Program-made: the position numbers and the translations under genes
Assembly: GCA_944391785.1 (NCBI GenBank)
Contig: CALXUX010000092.1
Coordinates: 1 to 40,600, forward strand
DNA: 40,600 bases
From: an uncultured Clostridia bacterium
GTDB taxonomy: Bacteria; Bacillota; Clostridia; TANB77; CAG-508
Reading direction: 5' to 3'
The notes under the pieces: generated by a model
Databases searched by the model: none
Seen by the model: only the letters and a program-made list of their open reading frames with translations
Told to the model about the DNA's origin: nothing
Shown: in pieces, positions 7,649-16,312 of the stretch
How the letters are laid out: each line of letters starts with the position of its first letter
Numbering within the stretch: position 1 is the first letter of the stretch

Positions 7649-7710
7649 CTTTCTTTGTTTGAATAAATTTTATTTAAAATGGTTAAAATTAAAATAATAA
7701 ACAAAGAAAG
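7649..7710 (+). promoter_or_regulatory. 12-bp inverted repeat flanking the dps promoter region and ribosome site
   Basis: CTTTCTTTGTTT (7649-7660) and AAACAAAGAAAG (7699-7710) are perfect inverted copies 38 bases apart. The right arm runs into the AAGAAAGGAAG ribosome site of dps, and a possible -35 (TTGAAT, 7659) starts in the left arm. It could be an operator pair, or in RNA a stem masking the ribosome site if transcription begins upstream. It does not resemble the usual PerR or Fur box. Confidence 0.5.
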
Positions 7711-7722
7711 GAAGAAAAAACT

Positions 7723-8160
7723 ATGGAAGAAATAATAAAAAATATGAATGTATTTTTATCAGACTTAGCAGTTTTTTATAGAAAATTGCAAAATTATCAT
7801 TGGAATATAACAGGAGAAAACTTTTTTGAAATACACGTAAAATTAGAAGAATATTATGATGAAATAAATGATCAAATAGATGAAATTGCAGAACATATAT
7901 TAACACTTGGTGCTACTCCTCTAGGAACAATTGAAGATTATATAGCAAACACAACAATAGCAGAAGCAAAAAACGAAAAAGTAAAAAGTGATGTAGTATT
8001 TGAAAATTTAATAGAAGATTATACAATATTATTACAAGAAGCTATGAAAATAAAAAAGATGGCTGATGAAAAAAATAATTATTCAACATCAAGTTTAATA
8101 GATGAGTATATAAAAGACTATTCTAAGAAGTTGTGGATGCTTAATGCTTGTGTAAAATAA
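7723..8160 (+). CDS. dps: Dps-family ferritin-like DNA/iron protection protein
   Basis: A 145-residue four-helix ferritin-like protein that oxidises and stores iron as a 12-mer and protects DNA under peroxide stress. The signature LQNYHWNITGENFFEIH is present at 22-38. The intersubunit ferroxidase residues fall at the expected spacing: His26, His38, Asp53 and Glu57. No long lysine-rich N-terminal tail is present, so direct DNA binding is uncertain. It is a single-gene unit, with a terminator immediately downstream and an inverted repeat over its 5' region that may regulate it. Confidence 0.92.
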   Translation: MEEIIKNMNVFLSDLAVFYRKLQNYHWNITGENFFEIHVKLEEYYDEINDQIDEIAEHILTLGATPLGTIEDYIANTTIAEAKNEKVKSDVVFENLIEDYTILLQEAMKIKKMADEKNNYSTSSLIDEYIKDYSKKLWMLNACVK

Positions 8161-8166
8161 AAAAAT

Positions 8167-8202
8167 TTAAAGAAGCACTCTATTTATAGGGTGTTTCTTT
8201 AA
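8167..8202 (+). terminator. terminator after dps
   Basis: A 16-bp stem, TTAAAGAAGCACTCTA with TAGGGTGTTTCTTTAA (two G-T pairs), loop TTTA. The T-run is inside the stem end rather than after it. Confidence 0.7.
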
Positions 8203-8529
8203 AATTATATCTGGCTAAATAGTAGTATTTAAATTATGAATAATTTGTTTTTGAAAAATTTATTACCTTTACATAACTTATATATATTACTTTCATATAG
8301 CTTTCTACATTTTACCTTTGTTTAGTCTTTTTTATATATCAAAATAAGAGCATTGAACTATAAGTATATTATCATATCGATAGAAAAAATAAAAAAAGTA
8401 TTGCAAAGAAAATTGCCTTATAGTAGAATAAAAATATAAAATATAAAATATAAATTATGAATGTAATTATAAATATACTATGATAAATATAGTATTACAA
8501 ATAAAAAACAAAAGAAGGAAGGAAAAAAG
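8203..8529 (+). other. AT-rich intergenic region ahead of the prepilin-like gene
   Basis: About 330 bases with no gene. It contains a plausible promoter at 8401-8429, then a triple aaatataaaatata repeat (8430-8457) and a small palindrome near 8475-8494 in the probable leader. Nothing else is recognised. Confidence 0.5.
8401..8429 (+). promoter_or_regulatory. sigma-A-like promoter of the prepilin-like gene
   Basis: TTGCAA (8401-8406), 17 bases, TAGAAT (8424-8429), about 100 bases before the start codon. Confidence 0.55.
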
Positions 8530-10000
8530 ATGAGAAAAGAAAAGAAAAAAAAGGTACAAAACAAAGGAATTACATTGTTAGCACTAGTAATTACAGTTGT
8601 TATATTATTAATACTTGCAGGAGCCTCAATTGCTATACTTGCAATGTTGCATGAAATAGTAGACAACTCAATAAAAGCAAAGACACAAACTGCAATATCT
8701 AATGTAATTGAGCAAGCAAGGTTAGATGTAGCATCAGGAATGGTAGATAAATTAGGGGAAACTTTAACAGATGATGAATTAACCAAAATTTTAGAAAAAT
8801 ATGGAACATTAAGTCCAGAGGAAACAGAATTAAAAAATAAAGTATTAACAACATATGAAGGAAAATATAAAATATCAGTATCAGCAATAATAGATAGCAC
8901 TTCTATAAAGCAAGTTTTAGCATCATACATATTAGAACCAGGGGATATATCAATATTAACTATTAAAGATAATTATATAGATAAAAATGGTGATAAAGCA
9001 TGCATACCAGAAGGATTTAAAGTATCAGATAAAAGTGACCAAGAAAATAGAGACTTAACAACTATAAATACAGGATTAGTAATAATAGGTCCAGATGAAA
9101 GTGAATTTGTTTGGGTACCAGTGCGAGATATAAATAATATGCTAATGTGTAAGGAACATTATAAAGATACAGAAAATGCAGAATGTGATATAAAATTAAT
9201 AGAAAATGATACAAAACTAATATGTAAAACTCATGGAAATTCAAGTGAAATATGTGGGAAATTATATGCAACAGATACAGAAGAAAATTTTGATAGTTTA
9301 ATAAAAAATCAAACTTTTATACAAAACAGTGGTCTAAGAGAACCTGATGTAGTACTAGGATTAGAAGGAATTAATTATGATGCAAACTATAAAAATATAT
9401 TAACTAAAGAACAAATAGAAAATGAATTTAAAGAAATGGCATTATCAGTTGCAAAATATGGAGGATTTTATATAAGTAGATATGAAATGGGATTAGGAGA
9501 AAATAGTAATCCAGTAAGTAAAAATGCAAGTATAGAGGAAAATAATATAACTACAGCTGTAGCATCAAAATTAAAAATAAATAATTGGTATGGATTATAC
9601 AATAAGGCAAAAGAATACTTAGTAAATAATAAAATATATCCAAAAGTAAAATCAAGTATGGTATGGGGAAGTCAATATGATGCAATGATTAATTGGATGC
9701 AAAATAATGGAATTGATGTAGAATCTACAGTATTTCCAAAAGCAGAAACAAAACGAAATCTAACAGATGTAACAGGAAAAGCAAATATAGGAGAAAGTGA
9801 AAATAAAGATATATTAAATAACATATATGATCTTTGGGGATGTAATTTTGAAGCTACTTTAGAGGCATATAATTCTAATAGTAGAATTATACGTCGGAGG
9901 TAGCAAAGATGCAAATAAATCAATTAGTTATCGTTTTAGCGAAGCTCCAACAAGTACAAATAATGATTATAGTACTAGAATTACTTTAATTTTGCAGTAA
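8530..10000 (+). CDS. prepilin-like surface protein with FGE-sulfatase-like domain, +1 shift at a CGG codon
   Basis: The N-terminus is a type IV prepilin-like signal: basic residues, then GITLLALVITVVILLILAG (about 15-33), as in many clostridial surface proteins. The large C-terminal part resembles a formylglycine-generating-enzyme/sulfatase-modifying fold: FVWVPV near 196, YGGFYISRYEMG near 312-323 and NIYDLWGCN near 433. Read without a shift, the frame stops at 9903. If the C of the in-frame CGG at 9895 is skipped, the frame continues as RIIRGGSKDANKSI..YRFSEAP to a TAA at 9998-10000. RIIRGG matches the RVIRGG motif of this fold, and the total becomes 489 residues. The start ATG follows GAAGGAAGG. 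Surface location is inferred. If the shift does not occur, the gene lacks its last 34 residues. Confidence 0.7.
9892..9898 (+). other. +1 frameshift site CGT-C-GGA in the prepilin-like gene
   Basis: The zero-frame reading is CGT CGG AGG TAG, stopping at once. Skipping the C at 9895 gives CGT GGA GGT AGC, i.e. Arg-Gly-Gly-Ser, the expected family motif. Confidence 0.65.
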
Positions 10001-10020
10001 TATGGTTATAGTTAAAAACT

Positions 10021-10285
10021 GCCAAATGGGCGGAGCAAAAGTGCCAAAGGAGACGGAGCAAAATTGCCAAAAGAGGCGGAGCAAAAATTGCCAAAGGGGA
10101 CGGAGCAAAAAGTGCCAAAAGAGGCGGAGCAAAAATTGCCAAAGGGGACGGAGCAAAAATTGCCAAAGGGGACGGAGCAAAATGGCAACTTTTAAGAAAA
10201 GTTGCCATTTTGCTCCGTCCCCTTTGGCAATTTTTGCTCCGCCTCTTTTGACAATTTTGCTCCGTCTCTTTGGCATTTTTTCCAC
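10021..10285. repeat. inverted cluster of 22-24 bp REP-like units
   Basis: Seven direct units of the form GCCAAAGGGGACGGAGCAAA plus two to four bases, several of them in an AGAGGCGG variant that alternates with the GGGGACGG form. They are followed by a palindromic centre (TGGCAACTTTT-aag-AAAAGTTGCCA) and three units in inverse orientation. Positions 10150-10193 and 10197-10240 are perfect inverted arms of 44 bp, and pairing continues with a few mismatches and G-T pairs well outward. The GC content is far above its surroundings. There is no transposase gene nearby. The same unit recurs at 40541-40600. Confidence 0.9.
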
Positions 10286-10348
10286 AATTTATATAACTTT
10301 GAATAGTACCCCTTCTTAAAATATAATATATAAAAATAAAAAAAACCA

Positions 10349-10377
10349 TTGACAAACAAAAATAAATAAGATAAAAT
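10349..10377 (+). promoter_or_regulatory. sigma-A promoter of recN
   Basis: TTGACA (10349-10354), 17 bases, TAAAAT (10372-10377), about 45 bases upstream of the start codon. Confidence 0.75.
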
Positions 10378-10422
10378 ACAAACAAATATTTGAAGAACAA
10401 AAAATCGTAAGGAGGAAAACTC

Positions 10423-12054
10423 ATGATAACAACACTACACATCCAAAACATAGGAATAATAGAAGATATAAGCCTAAACCTAAACAAAGGATTAAATGTC
10501 CTAACAGGAGAAACAGGAGCCGGAAAAACATTAATAATAGATTCACTTGCAATTTTATCAGGAGAAAGATTTTCAAAAGAAATGATAAGAAAAGGAGAAA
10601 CAGCATCATACATAGAAGCATGTTTTTATGAACCAGAAAATGAAAAATCAATAGAAGGAAACATAATAGTATCAAGAGAAATAAATATAAACGGAAAAAA
10701 CCTATGCAAAATCAATGGAAGAATGGTAACAGTAAATGAACTAAAAGAATTCATGAAAAAAATAATAGAAATACATGGCCAAAACGAAAACCAAACACTA
10801 CTAGATGCAAATTATCACCTAAAATACCTAGACGGTTTCATAGGACAAGAACTCATACCAATAAAAGAAAACTACAAAGAAAATTACATCAAATACACCC
10901 AAATCAAAGAAGAATTAAAAAACAACTATGGTGATGAAAAAGAAAGAGAAAGAAAGCTAGATTTATTAAAATACCAATTAAACGAAATAAAAGAAGCAGC
11001 CCTAAAAGAAACAGAAGAAGAAAAACTAGAAGAAAAAAGAAAAATAATACTAAACTCAGAAAAAATAGTTCAAAATCTAAAAGAAGCAGAATATGCACTA
11101 GGAGAAAACACAATAGATAGTTTAAGCATAGCAATAAGAGCAATAGAAAAACTAGAAACTATAGACAAAAAATATGAAAAAATATCAACAAACCTAAAAA
11201 ACATATATTATGACCTGCAAGAAATATCAAGAGACATATCAAGCGAAAACGAAGAAATCTATTTTGATGAAGAAGAAAGAAATGCAATAGAACAAAGACT
11301 AGACCTAATACATTCTCTAAAAAGAAAATACGGAAACAGTATTAAAGAAATCTTAGAATACTTAAGAAAATTAGAAGAAGAAATAAAATACATAGAAAAC
11401 TTAGAGCAGCACAATAATAACTTACAAAAAGAAAAGAAAATAATAGAAGAAAAAATGAATAGCTTAGCAGAAAAAATACATGGCATAAGAGAAAAAGCAT
11501 CACAAAACATAGCATTAAGCATAAACAAAGAATTAAAAGAACTAGAAATGAAAAATGCAAAAGTAAATATAAAAGTAGAATATAACCAAAAAGAATATTT
11601 TAAATCAGGAAAAGACAATGTAAAAATATATATAACAACAAATGTAGGAGAAGACGAAAAAGAACTTTCAAAAATAGCCTCAGGAGGAGAAATGTCAAGA
11701 ATAATGCTTGCAATAAAAAAGGTCCTAGCAGACTCAGACAAAATGCCAGTATTAATATTTGACGAAATAGACACAGGAATAAGTGGAAAAGCAGCAAACA
11801 GTGTGGCACAAAAACTAAGTATAATATCAAAATCACATCAAGTAATATGTATATCACATTTGCCAAATATAGCAGCAATGGCAGACTACAACTATTTTCT
11901 AAGCAAAAAAGTATTAGGAGAAAGAACAAACACAAATATAAAACTACTGACAGAAGAAGAAACAGTAAAAGAAATAGCAAGGATTTCATCTGGAGAAATA
12001 AATGAAGTAACATTAAAATATGCAACAGAACTACGAAACAAAAAAGCTTCTTAA
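10423..12054 (+). CDS. recN: DNA repair protein RecN
   Basis: A 543-residue SMC-like ATPase that acts early in double-strand break repair. The head starts with LHIQNIGIIEDISL and Walker A GETGAGKT (29-36). IHGQNENQTLL (about 122-132) marks the N-terminal lobe boundary. Long charged coiled-coil arms fill the middle (about 150-390). The C-terminal lobe has the ABC signature LSKIASGGEMSRIMLAIK, Walker B VLIFDEIDTGISG and the H-loop ICISHLPNIAAMAD. Length is near the usual 550-570. Start ATG after AAGGAGG. It has its own promoter and no SOS (LexA) box that I could see. Confidence 0.96.
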   Translation: MITTLHIQNIGIIEDISLNLNKGLNVLTGETGAGKTLIIDSLAILSGERFSKEMIRKGETASYIEACFYEPENEKSIEGNIIVSREININGKNLCKINGRMVTVNELKEFMKKIIEIHGQNENQTLLDANYHLKYLDGFIGQELIPIKENYKENYIKYTQIKEELKNNYGDEKERERKLDLLKYQLNEIKEAALKETEEEKLEEKRKIILNSEKIVQNLKEAEYALGENTIDSLSIAIRAIEKLETIDKKYEKISTNLKNIYYDLQEISRDISSENEEIYFDEEERNAIEQRLDLIHSLKRKYGNSIKEILEYLRKLEEEIKYIENLEQHNNNLQKEKKIIEEKMNSLAEKIHGIREKASQNIALSINKELKELEMKNAKVNIKVEYNQKEYFKSGKDNVKIYITTNVGEDEKELSKIASGGEMSRIMLAIKKVLADSDKMPVLIFDEIDTGISGKAANSVAQKLSIISKSHQVICISHLPNIAAMADYNYFLSKKVLGERTNTNIKLLTEEETVKEIARISSGEINEVTLKYATELRNKKAS

Positions 12055-12062
12055 AAATATAT

Positions 12063-12110
12063 AGTTACAATTCACGGCATAAAATAAACCGCCCACAAGT
12101 TGTAATTTTA
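12063..12110 (+). repeat. dispersed intergenic repeat, copy 2
   Basis: Starts AGTTACAATTCACGGCATAA, the same head as the copies at 891, 20548 and 24200, continues into AAACCGCCCACAAG and ends GTTGTAATTTTA. It lies directly after recN. Confidence 0.55.
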
Positions 12111-12141
12111 TAAAATAAAATACTATTTTTATAAAAAAAGC

Positions 12142-12170
12142 TTGAAAAATAGTCTAAAAGTTAATATAAA
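12142..12170 (+). promoter_or_regulatory. sigma-A-like promoter of eno
   Basis: TTGAAA (12142-12147), 17 bases, TATAAA (12165-12170). The start codon lies about 135 bases downstream in an A-rich leader. Confidence 0.55.
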
Positions 12171-12307
12171 AAAGTATAAGAAAAAAACAAAGCAAAAAAC
12201 TAAAAAAAGCAACAATAAAAACCATTAAAAAATAATAAAAAATCCAAAAATAAAAATGCCAATAAACAAACTACTTTTAAAAAATTTATACAAGGAGGAA
12301 ACAAAAA

Positions 12308-13573
12308 ATGAAAGAATTTTTAGCAATTGAAAAAGTAGAGGCATTAGAAATACTTGATTCAAGAGGAAACCCAACTATTCAAGTAGAAGTAGTCCTAGAG
12401 GGAGGATTTTCAGGAATTGCAATGGTGCCATCTGGAGCATCAACAGGAAGCTTTGAAGCAGTTGAACTAAGAGATAATGACAAAACGAGATATATGGGAA
12501 AAGGAGTTACAAAAGCAGTAGAAAATGTGAACAAAAAAATAGCAAAAAAAATAGAAGGAATGAATGCATATAATCAAAGAAAACTAGACGAAGAATTAAT
12601 TTTGTTAGATGATACACTAAATAAATCTAATCTTGGTGCAAATGCAACATTAGGTGTTTCTCTAGCAGTTGCAAAAGCTGCAGCAAACTCCTTAGGACTA
12701 GAATTATATAATTACATAGGAGGAATAAATGCAAAAATACTACCAATACCTATGATGAATATCCTAAATGGAGGAAAGCACTCAGATAACAACATAAACA
12801 TACAAGAATTTATGATAATGCCAGTAGGAAGTATAACATTTGCAGAAAGACTAAAAAGAGGAGTAGAAGTATACCACACACTAAAAAAAGTACTAAAAGA
12901 AAAAGGCTACTCAGTAGCAGTCGGAGATGAAGGAGGATTTGCACCAAATCTAAAAAGCGAAGAAGAAGCACTAGATGCAATAATAGAAGCAATAAAAGAA
13001 GCAGGATATGAACCTAAAAAAGATATATGTATTGCACTAGACATAGCAAGTACAGAAATGTATGAAGAAGCACAAAAAATAGGAAAAACAGGATATTATT
13101 TCTGGAAAACAGACAAATTTAAAACATCAGAAGAAATGATAGAATATATAGAAAAACTATGTGAAAAATATCCAATAATCTCTGTAGAAGACGGTCTAGC
13201 AGAAGAAGACTGGGAATCTTGGAAAATTTTAACTGATAAATTAGGAAGTAAAATTCAATTAGTAGGAGACGACTTATTTGTAACAAATACAAAAAGACTA
13301 CAAAAAGGAATAAAAGAAAAAGTAGCAAACAGCATATTAATAAAACCAAACCAAATGGGAACATTAACAGAAACATTAGACACAATACAAGAAGCAAAAA
13401 GCTATAACTATAAAACAATAATTTCACACCGTTCAGGCGAAACAGAAGATACAACAATAGCAGACTTAGCAGTTGCTGTTAATGCAGGCCAAATAAAAAC
13501 AGGAGCACCTTGTAGAACAGATAGAGTAGCGAAATATAATAGATTATTAAATATAGAAAATCAAATATCTTAA
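12308..13573 (+). CDS. eno: enolase
   Basis: A 421-residue glycolytic enzyme converting 2-phosphoglycerate to phosphoenolpyruvate, also a common RNA-degradosome partner. Landmarks: [10 protein letters not shown] at the N-terminus, mobile loop [34 protein letters not shown], the proton-donor region [11 protein letters not shown], metal ligands in ALDIA, SVEDGL and VGDDLFVTN, the general base lysine in [13 protein letters not shown], and [18 protein letters not shown]. Only the LDDTLNKSN stretch departs from the common LDGTxNKS. Start ATG after AAGGAGG. Other glycolytic genes are not adjacent. Confidence 0.97.
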   Translation: MKEFLAIEKVEALEILDSRGNPTIQVEVVLEGGFSGIAMVPSGASTGSFEAVELRDNDKTRYMGKGVTKAVENVNKKIAKKIEGMNAYNQRKLDEELILLDDTLNKSNLGANATLGVSLAVAKAAANSLGLELYNYIGGINAKILPIPMMNILNGGKHSDNNINIQEFMIMPVGSITFAERLKRGVEVYHTLKKVLKEKGYSVAVGDEGGFAPNLKSEEEALDAIIEAIKEAGYEPKKDICIALDIASTEMYEEAQKIGKTGYYFWKTDKFKTSEEMIEYIEKLCEKYPIISVEDGLAEEDWESWKILTDKLGSKIQLVGDDLFVTNTKRLQKGIKEKVANSILIKPNQMGTLTETLDTIQEAKSYNYKTIISHRSGETEDTTIADLAVAVNAGQIKTGAPCRTDRVAKYNRLLNIENQIS

Positions 13574-13613
13574 GTTAAATTTATAATATTAAATATTTTA
13601 TAATGTATATTAT

Positions 13614-13655
13614 ATAACTCTTTCTATCCCATAAATTAAGTATAGAAAGAGTTAT
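13614..13655. terminator. bidirectional terminator between eno and the 91-codon minus-strand gene
   Basis: A perfect 14-bp stem, ATAACTCTTTCTAT (13614-13627) with ATAGAAAGAGTTAT (13642-13655), 14-nt loop. It lies between convergent genes. Confidence 0.8.
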
Positions 13656-13662
13656 ACACATT

Positions 13663-13938
13663 TTATTCAACTCTTCTATTATTATTTATTCGATCATTAG
13701 AATTTTGAGAATTAGAATGGGAAGAATTAGAACTATTACACATACGTTCATATTCTTTACACTTTATTTTATAATCCATTTGCATACATAAATATTTATA
13801 ATAACTGTAAGCTTGTTCATATTGCATAATAGGGTTAAACATAGGATCTTTATACATATCTGCCATATCATTATTTTGCTGAGGCATACCCATTCCAAAA
13901 TCCATATAAGGTGAAAAATTATCCATATTAAATTTCAT
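13663..13938 (-). CDS. small Met/Tyr/Asn-rich protein of unknown function
   Basis: A 91-residue protein with no recognised domain. The first third is rich in Met, Phe, Asp and Gln (FSPYMDFGMGMPQQNN). The middle (about 40-67) is a Tyr-rich, probably helical segment with YEQAYSYYKYLCMQMDYKIK and two cysteines, and the tail is Asn/Ser-rich low complexity. Such composition is common in small spore-coat or spore-associated proteins, and the neighbour ylbJ is a sporulation gene, so a spore role is a guess. The start is uncertain: AAAGGA directly abuts the first ATG (13938) and is 12 bases before a second in-frame ATG (13926). Neither spacing is ideal. Confidence 0.6.
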   Translation of the reverse strand: MKFNMDNFSPYMDFGMGMPQQNNDMADMYKDPMFNPIMQYEQAYSYYKYLCMQMDYKIKCKEYERMCNSSNSSHSNSQNSNDRINNNRRVE

Positions 13939-14068
13939 TCCTTTCTTGATTTACTTTAAAGGCACACATAGATATGAAAGTATTTCTTTCAAACTATCAC
14001 TCCATTCTAATAAAATATATGAAAATAAATTTAGAATATTCTATTTATCACAAGGTTTAACAAATTTC

Positions 14069-15175
14069 TTATAAATCCAAATTCAAAAACGGAAAAACAT
14101 TAATAAATATACAAGTCAAAATACTTGCAATAAAACCTTGAAGCAATTTCCCATAAAAATAAGGTTTTATAGAAAGGTCAGTTTTTGAAATAACGCTCCA
14201 AACTTGTAGTAATACAGAAATTCCTCCAAACCCAAGAACAAAAGATGCCAAAATAATATTTATAGAAATTGCCTTAATCTTAACAGAAGCAATAAGACTA
14301 AGTCCATTTGTAACTTCTAATAAACCAGTAAAAATAGGAGAAATAAGCTCAGTATTTATTTCAAAAAAATTAAAAATCGGGGAAAATATTACTGTAATTA
14401 TATTTAATAAACCACTAGCTTTAAAAATAGAAATAATGCTAGAAAAAATAATTATAAAACCACCAATCATTAAAATTGTAGAAGTACTATTTGTAATACT
14501 TTCAGCAATTATACTGCCTAGGTTCGAAATTTTAACAAAATTATTATCTTTATATTTATTAAAACTTGTATCATCAATATTTCTATTCAAATTTTTATTC
14601 TTTTTAAAAAATCTACTTAAAATGGAATTTGAATTTCTAAAATCATATTTCCAAAATCTAAAAATAAATCCTACAATAAAACTTGCTAAAATGTGAGTAC
14701 AAAAAAGTAAAAGTCCAATACTTGTATTGCCAAACATACTAATTCCAACAGTACCAATAATAAATAGAGGACCAGAATTATTGGTAAAACTTAATAATCT
14801 TTCACATTCAGCTTTTGTGCAAATATTTTCTTTCCTAAAATGTGAAGCAATTTTTGCTCCAATTGGATAACCACTAATTAGTCCCATTATAAAACAAAAT
14901 GCACCTTCACCACGAATATTAAAAAGTGGTTTCATAAACTTATTTAATAGTTTTCCAAAATAATAGATGATGTTTGTATGCATTAATAGTTCAGTTGCAA
15001 CGAAAAATGGAAATAGTGTTGGAACAACAGATGTTGCCCATAGTGTTAGTCCACTTTTTACTGCGAGTAGATTATTATTTGCAAATATTAGTAGAGAAAT
15101 TGAAAAGAGTAAAAATAATATAGCAAATATATTTTTTTTGATTTTTATTACTAAAAAGTGGCATTTTGAAAACAT
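14069..15175 (-). CDS. ylbJ: sporulation integral membrane protein YlbJ
   Basis: A 368-residue polytopic membrane protein of the YlbJ family, which carries two nucleoside-transporter gate domains and is needed for spore cortex formation in Bacillus. About eight to ten hydrophobic segments are seen. Signatures include LWATSVVPTLFPFFV near 45-60, IMGLISGYPIGAKI (about 95-108), LSFTNNSGPLFIIGTVG (about 127-143) and the second gate TGLLEVTNGL..ASFVLGFGGISVLLQ near 285-325. An in-frame GTG three codons upstream exists (15184). ATG at 15175 is preferred because AGGTG lies six bases before it. Minus strand, single gene. Confidence 0.88.
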   Translation of the reverse strand: MFSKCHFLVIKIKKNIFAILFLLFSISLLIFANNNLLAVKSGLTLWATSVVPTLFPFFVATELLMHTNIIYYFGKLLNKFMKPLFNIRGEGAFCFIMGLISGYPIGAKIASHFRKENICTKAECERLLSFTNNSGPLFIIGTVGISMFGNTSIGLLLFCTHILASFIVGFIFRFWKYDFRNSNSILSRFFKKNKNLNRNIDDTSFNKYKDNNFVKISNLGSIIAESITNSTSTILMIGGFIIIFSSIISIFKASGLLNIITVIFSPIFNFFEINTELISPIFTGLLEVTNGLSLIASVKIKAISINIILASFVLGFGGISVLLQVWSVISKTDLSIKPYFYGKLLQGFIASILTCIFINVFPFLNLDL

Positions 15176-15406
15176 TTTTATCACCTGCTTAATATATATG
15201 CAAAAGAATAAGAAATAATAATTGAAAAATATATATTACTATTATTTACTTTTCCACATATCATGTTGAAGTTTTGGTTTGTAATAATGTATGAAAAATT
15301 AATGTATAAAAACAAAGAAACTGTGTCATAATATCAATACATAGAAAAAGAGAGCAAGAAAAAAACACTAAAAAAGAATACTAAAAGGAAAGGGCTGATT
15401 TTCAAA

Positions 15407-15661
15407 ATGAATAAAAAAGACAATATGGATGACCATTATAAAAAGAATTCAAAAGAAATCCAAAAAAATAGAAAAGAAGAAAAAAATAAAAAAGAGGAAA
15501 AAAGTAAAGAATTGCCTGATTTTGACGTAGAAGTAGGGGAAGATGCAACTCAATATGGAGAATTCATTTCATCATATTTTGCTTGGATCCCATTACCAAA
15601 GCAAAAAGAAAGGGCAGAAGAATTAAATAATATGACTAAAGGTCAAAAAAAGTCAAAATAG
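15407..15661 (+). CDS. small charged protein upstream of the ctsR operon
   Basis: An 84-residue soluble protein, not recognised. Residues 1-35 are almost entirely Lys, Glu, Asn and Asp. The second half has a defined sequence, LPDFDVEVGEDATQYGEF then ISSYFAWIPLPKQKERAEEL, with conserved-looking aromatic and proline positions suggesting a small folded domain or peptide ligand. A GGAAAGGG site lies about 13 bases before the ATG. A perfect CtsR operator sits inside its last codons (15641-15657), so its 3' end and the heat-shock control region overlap. Function unknown. Confidence 0.55.
   Translation: MNKKDNMDDHYKKNSKEIQKNRKEEKNKKEEKSKELPDFDVEVGEDATQYGEFISSYFAWIPLPKQKERAEELNNMTKGQKKSK
15641..15657 (+). 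promoter_or_regulatory. upstream CtsR operator inside the 84-codon gene
   Basis: GGTCAAA-AAA-AGTCAAA, the CtsR heptad direct repeat with its 3-bp spacing, located in the coding 3' end of the preceding gene and about 100 bp upstream of the ctsR promoter. Confidence 0.75.
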
Positions 15662-15737
15662 TATGAAAAAAAGAGAAAAATAGATAATAAATAGTGTAAA
15701 ATAAAGAAAATACTAAGAAAATTGACGAAAATGATAG

Positions 15738-15765
15738 TTGATTATTATTGGTATTCATTTATAAT
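15738..15765 (+). promoter_or_regulatory. ctsR operon promoter
   Basis: TTGATT (15738-15743), 16 bases, TATAAT (15760-15765). The CtsR operator begins eight bases downstream, covering the expected transcription start. Confidence 0.75.
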
Positions 15766-15772
15766 AGAAATA

Positions 15773-15789
15773 GGTCAAAGAAAGTCAAA
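15773..15789 (+). promoter_or_regulatory. CtsR operator at the ctsR promoter
   Basis: GGTCAAA-GAA-AGTCAAA followed directly by a third GTCAAA. It matches the known CtsR heptad repeat and is placed to block initiation, consistent with autoregulation of the operon. Confidence 0.9.
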
Positions 15790-15824
15790 GTCAAAAAACA
15801 AATACATAAAAAGGGGTGTATTAA

Positions 15825-16274
15825 ATGAGAATGTCAGACCTAATAGAAGAATTTATAAAAGAACTTTTTGATGAAAAAGATCAAGATTATGTAGAAATAC
15901 AACGAAATGAACTTGCACAGCAATTTCATTGTGTACCTTCACAAATAAATTATGTAATATCAACAAGATTTAAACCTTCACAAGGGTATTATGTAGAAAG
16001 TAAAAGAGGTGGAGGAGGAAATATAAAAATAAAAAAAGTAAATACAAGCAAATCAGATTATATGATGCATATTATAAAAAATATAGGAAAAGAATTAACA
16101 GCAAATGATGTAGATATTCTAATAAGCGATTTTTTAACATATAACATAATTTCAAAAAAAGAAGCAAAACTATTGAAAGTAGCAACAAGTGATAATGTAT
16201 TAAAACTAGACACAAAAATAAAAGATGAAGTAAGAGCTAGAATTTTTAAAAATATGTTAATAAATTTAGAATAA
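15825..16274 (+). CDS. ctsR: heat-shock transcriptional repressor CtsR
   Basis: A 149-residue repressor of clp protease genes, inactivated by heat and by the McsA/McsB pair. The N-terminal winged helix shows the family sequence MSDLIEEFIKELF, then RNELAQQFHCVPSQINYVISTRF and the wing SKRGGGGNIKIKKV (about 64-77), whose glycine-rich tip is the known heat-sensing element. A C-terminal helical domain follows. Start ATG at 15825 after AAGGGGTG; a second ATG two codons later is also possible. First gene of ctsR-mcsA-mcsB-clpC, under its own operators. Confidence 0.96.
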   Translation: MRMSDLIEEFIKELFDEKDQDYVEIQRNELAQQFHCVPSQINYVISTRFKPSQGYYVESKRGGGGNIKIKKVNTSKSDYMMHIIKNIGKELTANDVDILISDFLTYNIISKKEAKLLKVATSDNVLKLDTKIKDEVRARIFKNMLINLE

Positions 16275-16312
16275 CAAAAACTAAAAAAATAAATAAAAAG
16301 GAGAGGATAAAA

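Noticed and set aside
10021..10285. CRISPR array
   Set aside because: The units are contiguous with 2-4 base gaps, with no unique spacers, and the second half is inverted. No cas genes are in the window.
10002..10319. Plus-strand 105-codon open frame in the repeat cluster
   Set aside because: It is a translation of the same repeats and their inverted copies, with no family-like sequence.
9981..10613. Long minus-strand open frame through the repeat cluster and recN start
   Set aside because: Its protein is mostly a translation of the repeat unit (repeated FAPSPLAI-type text), it overlaps recN and it has no ribosome site.
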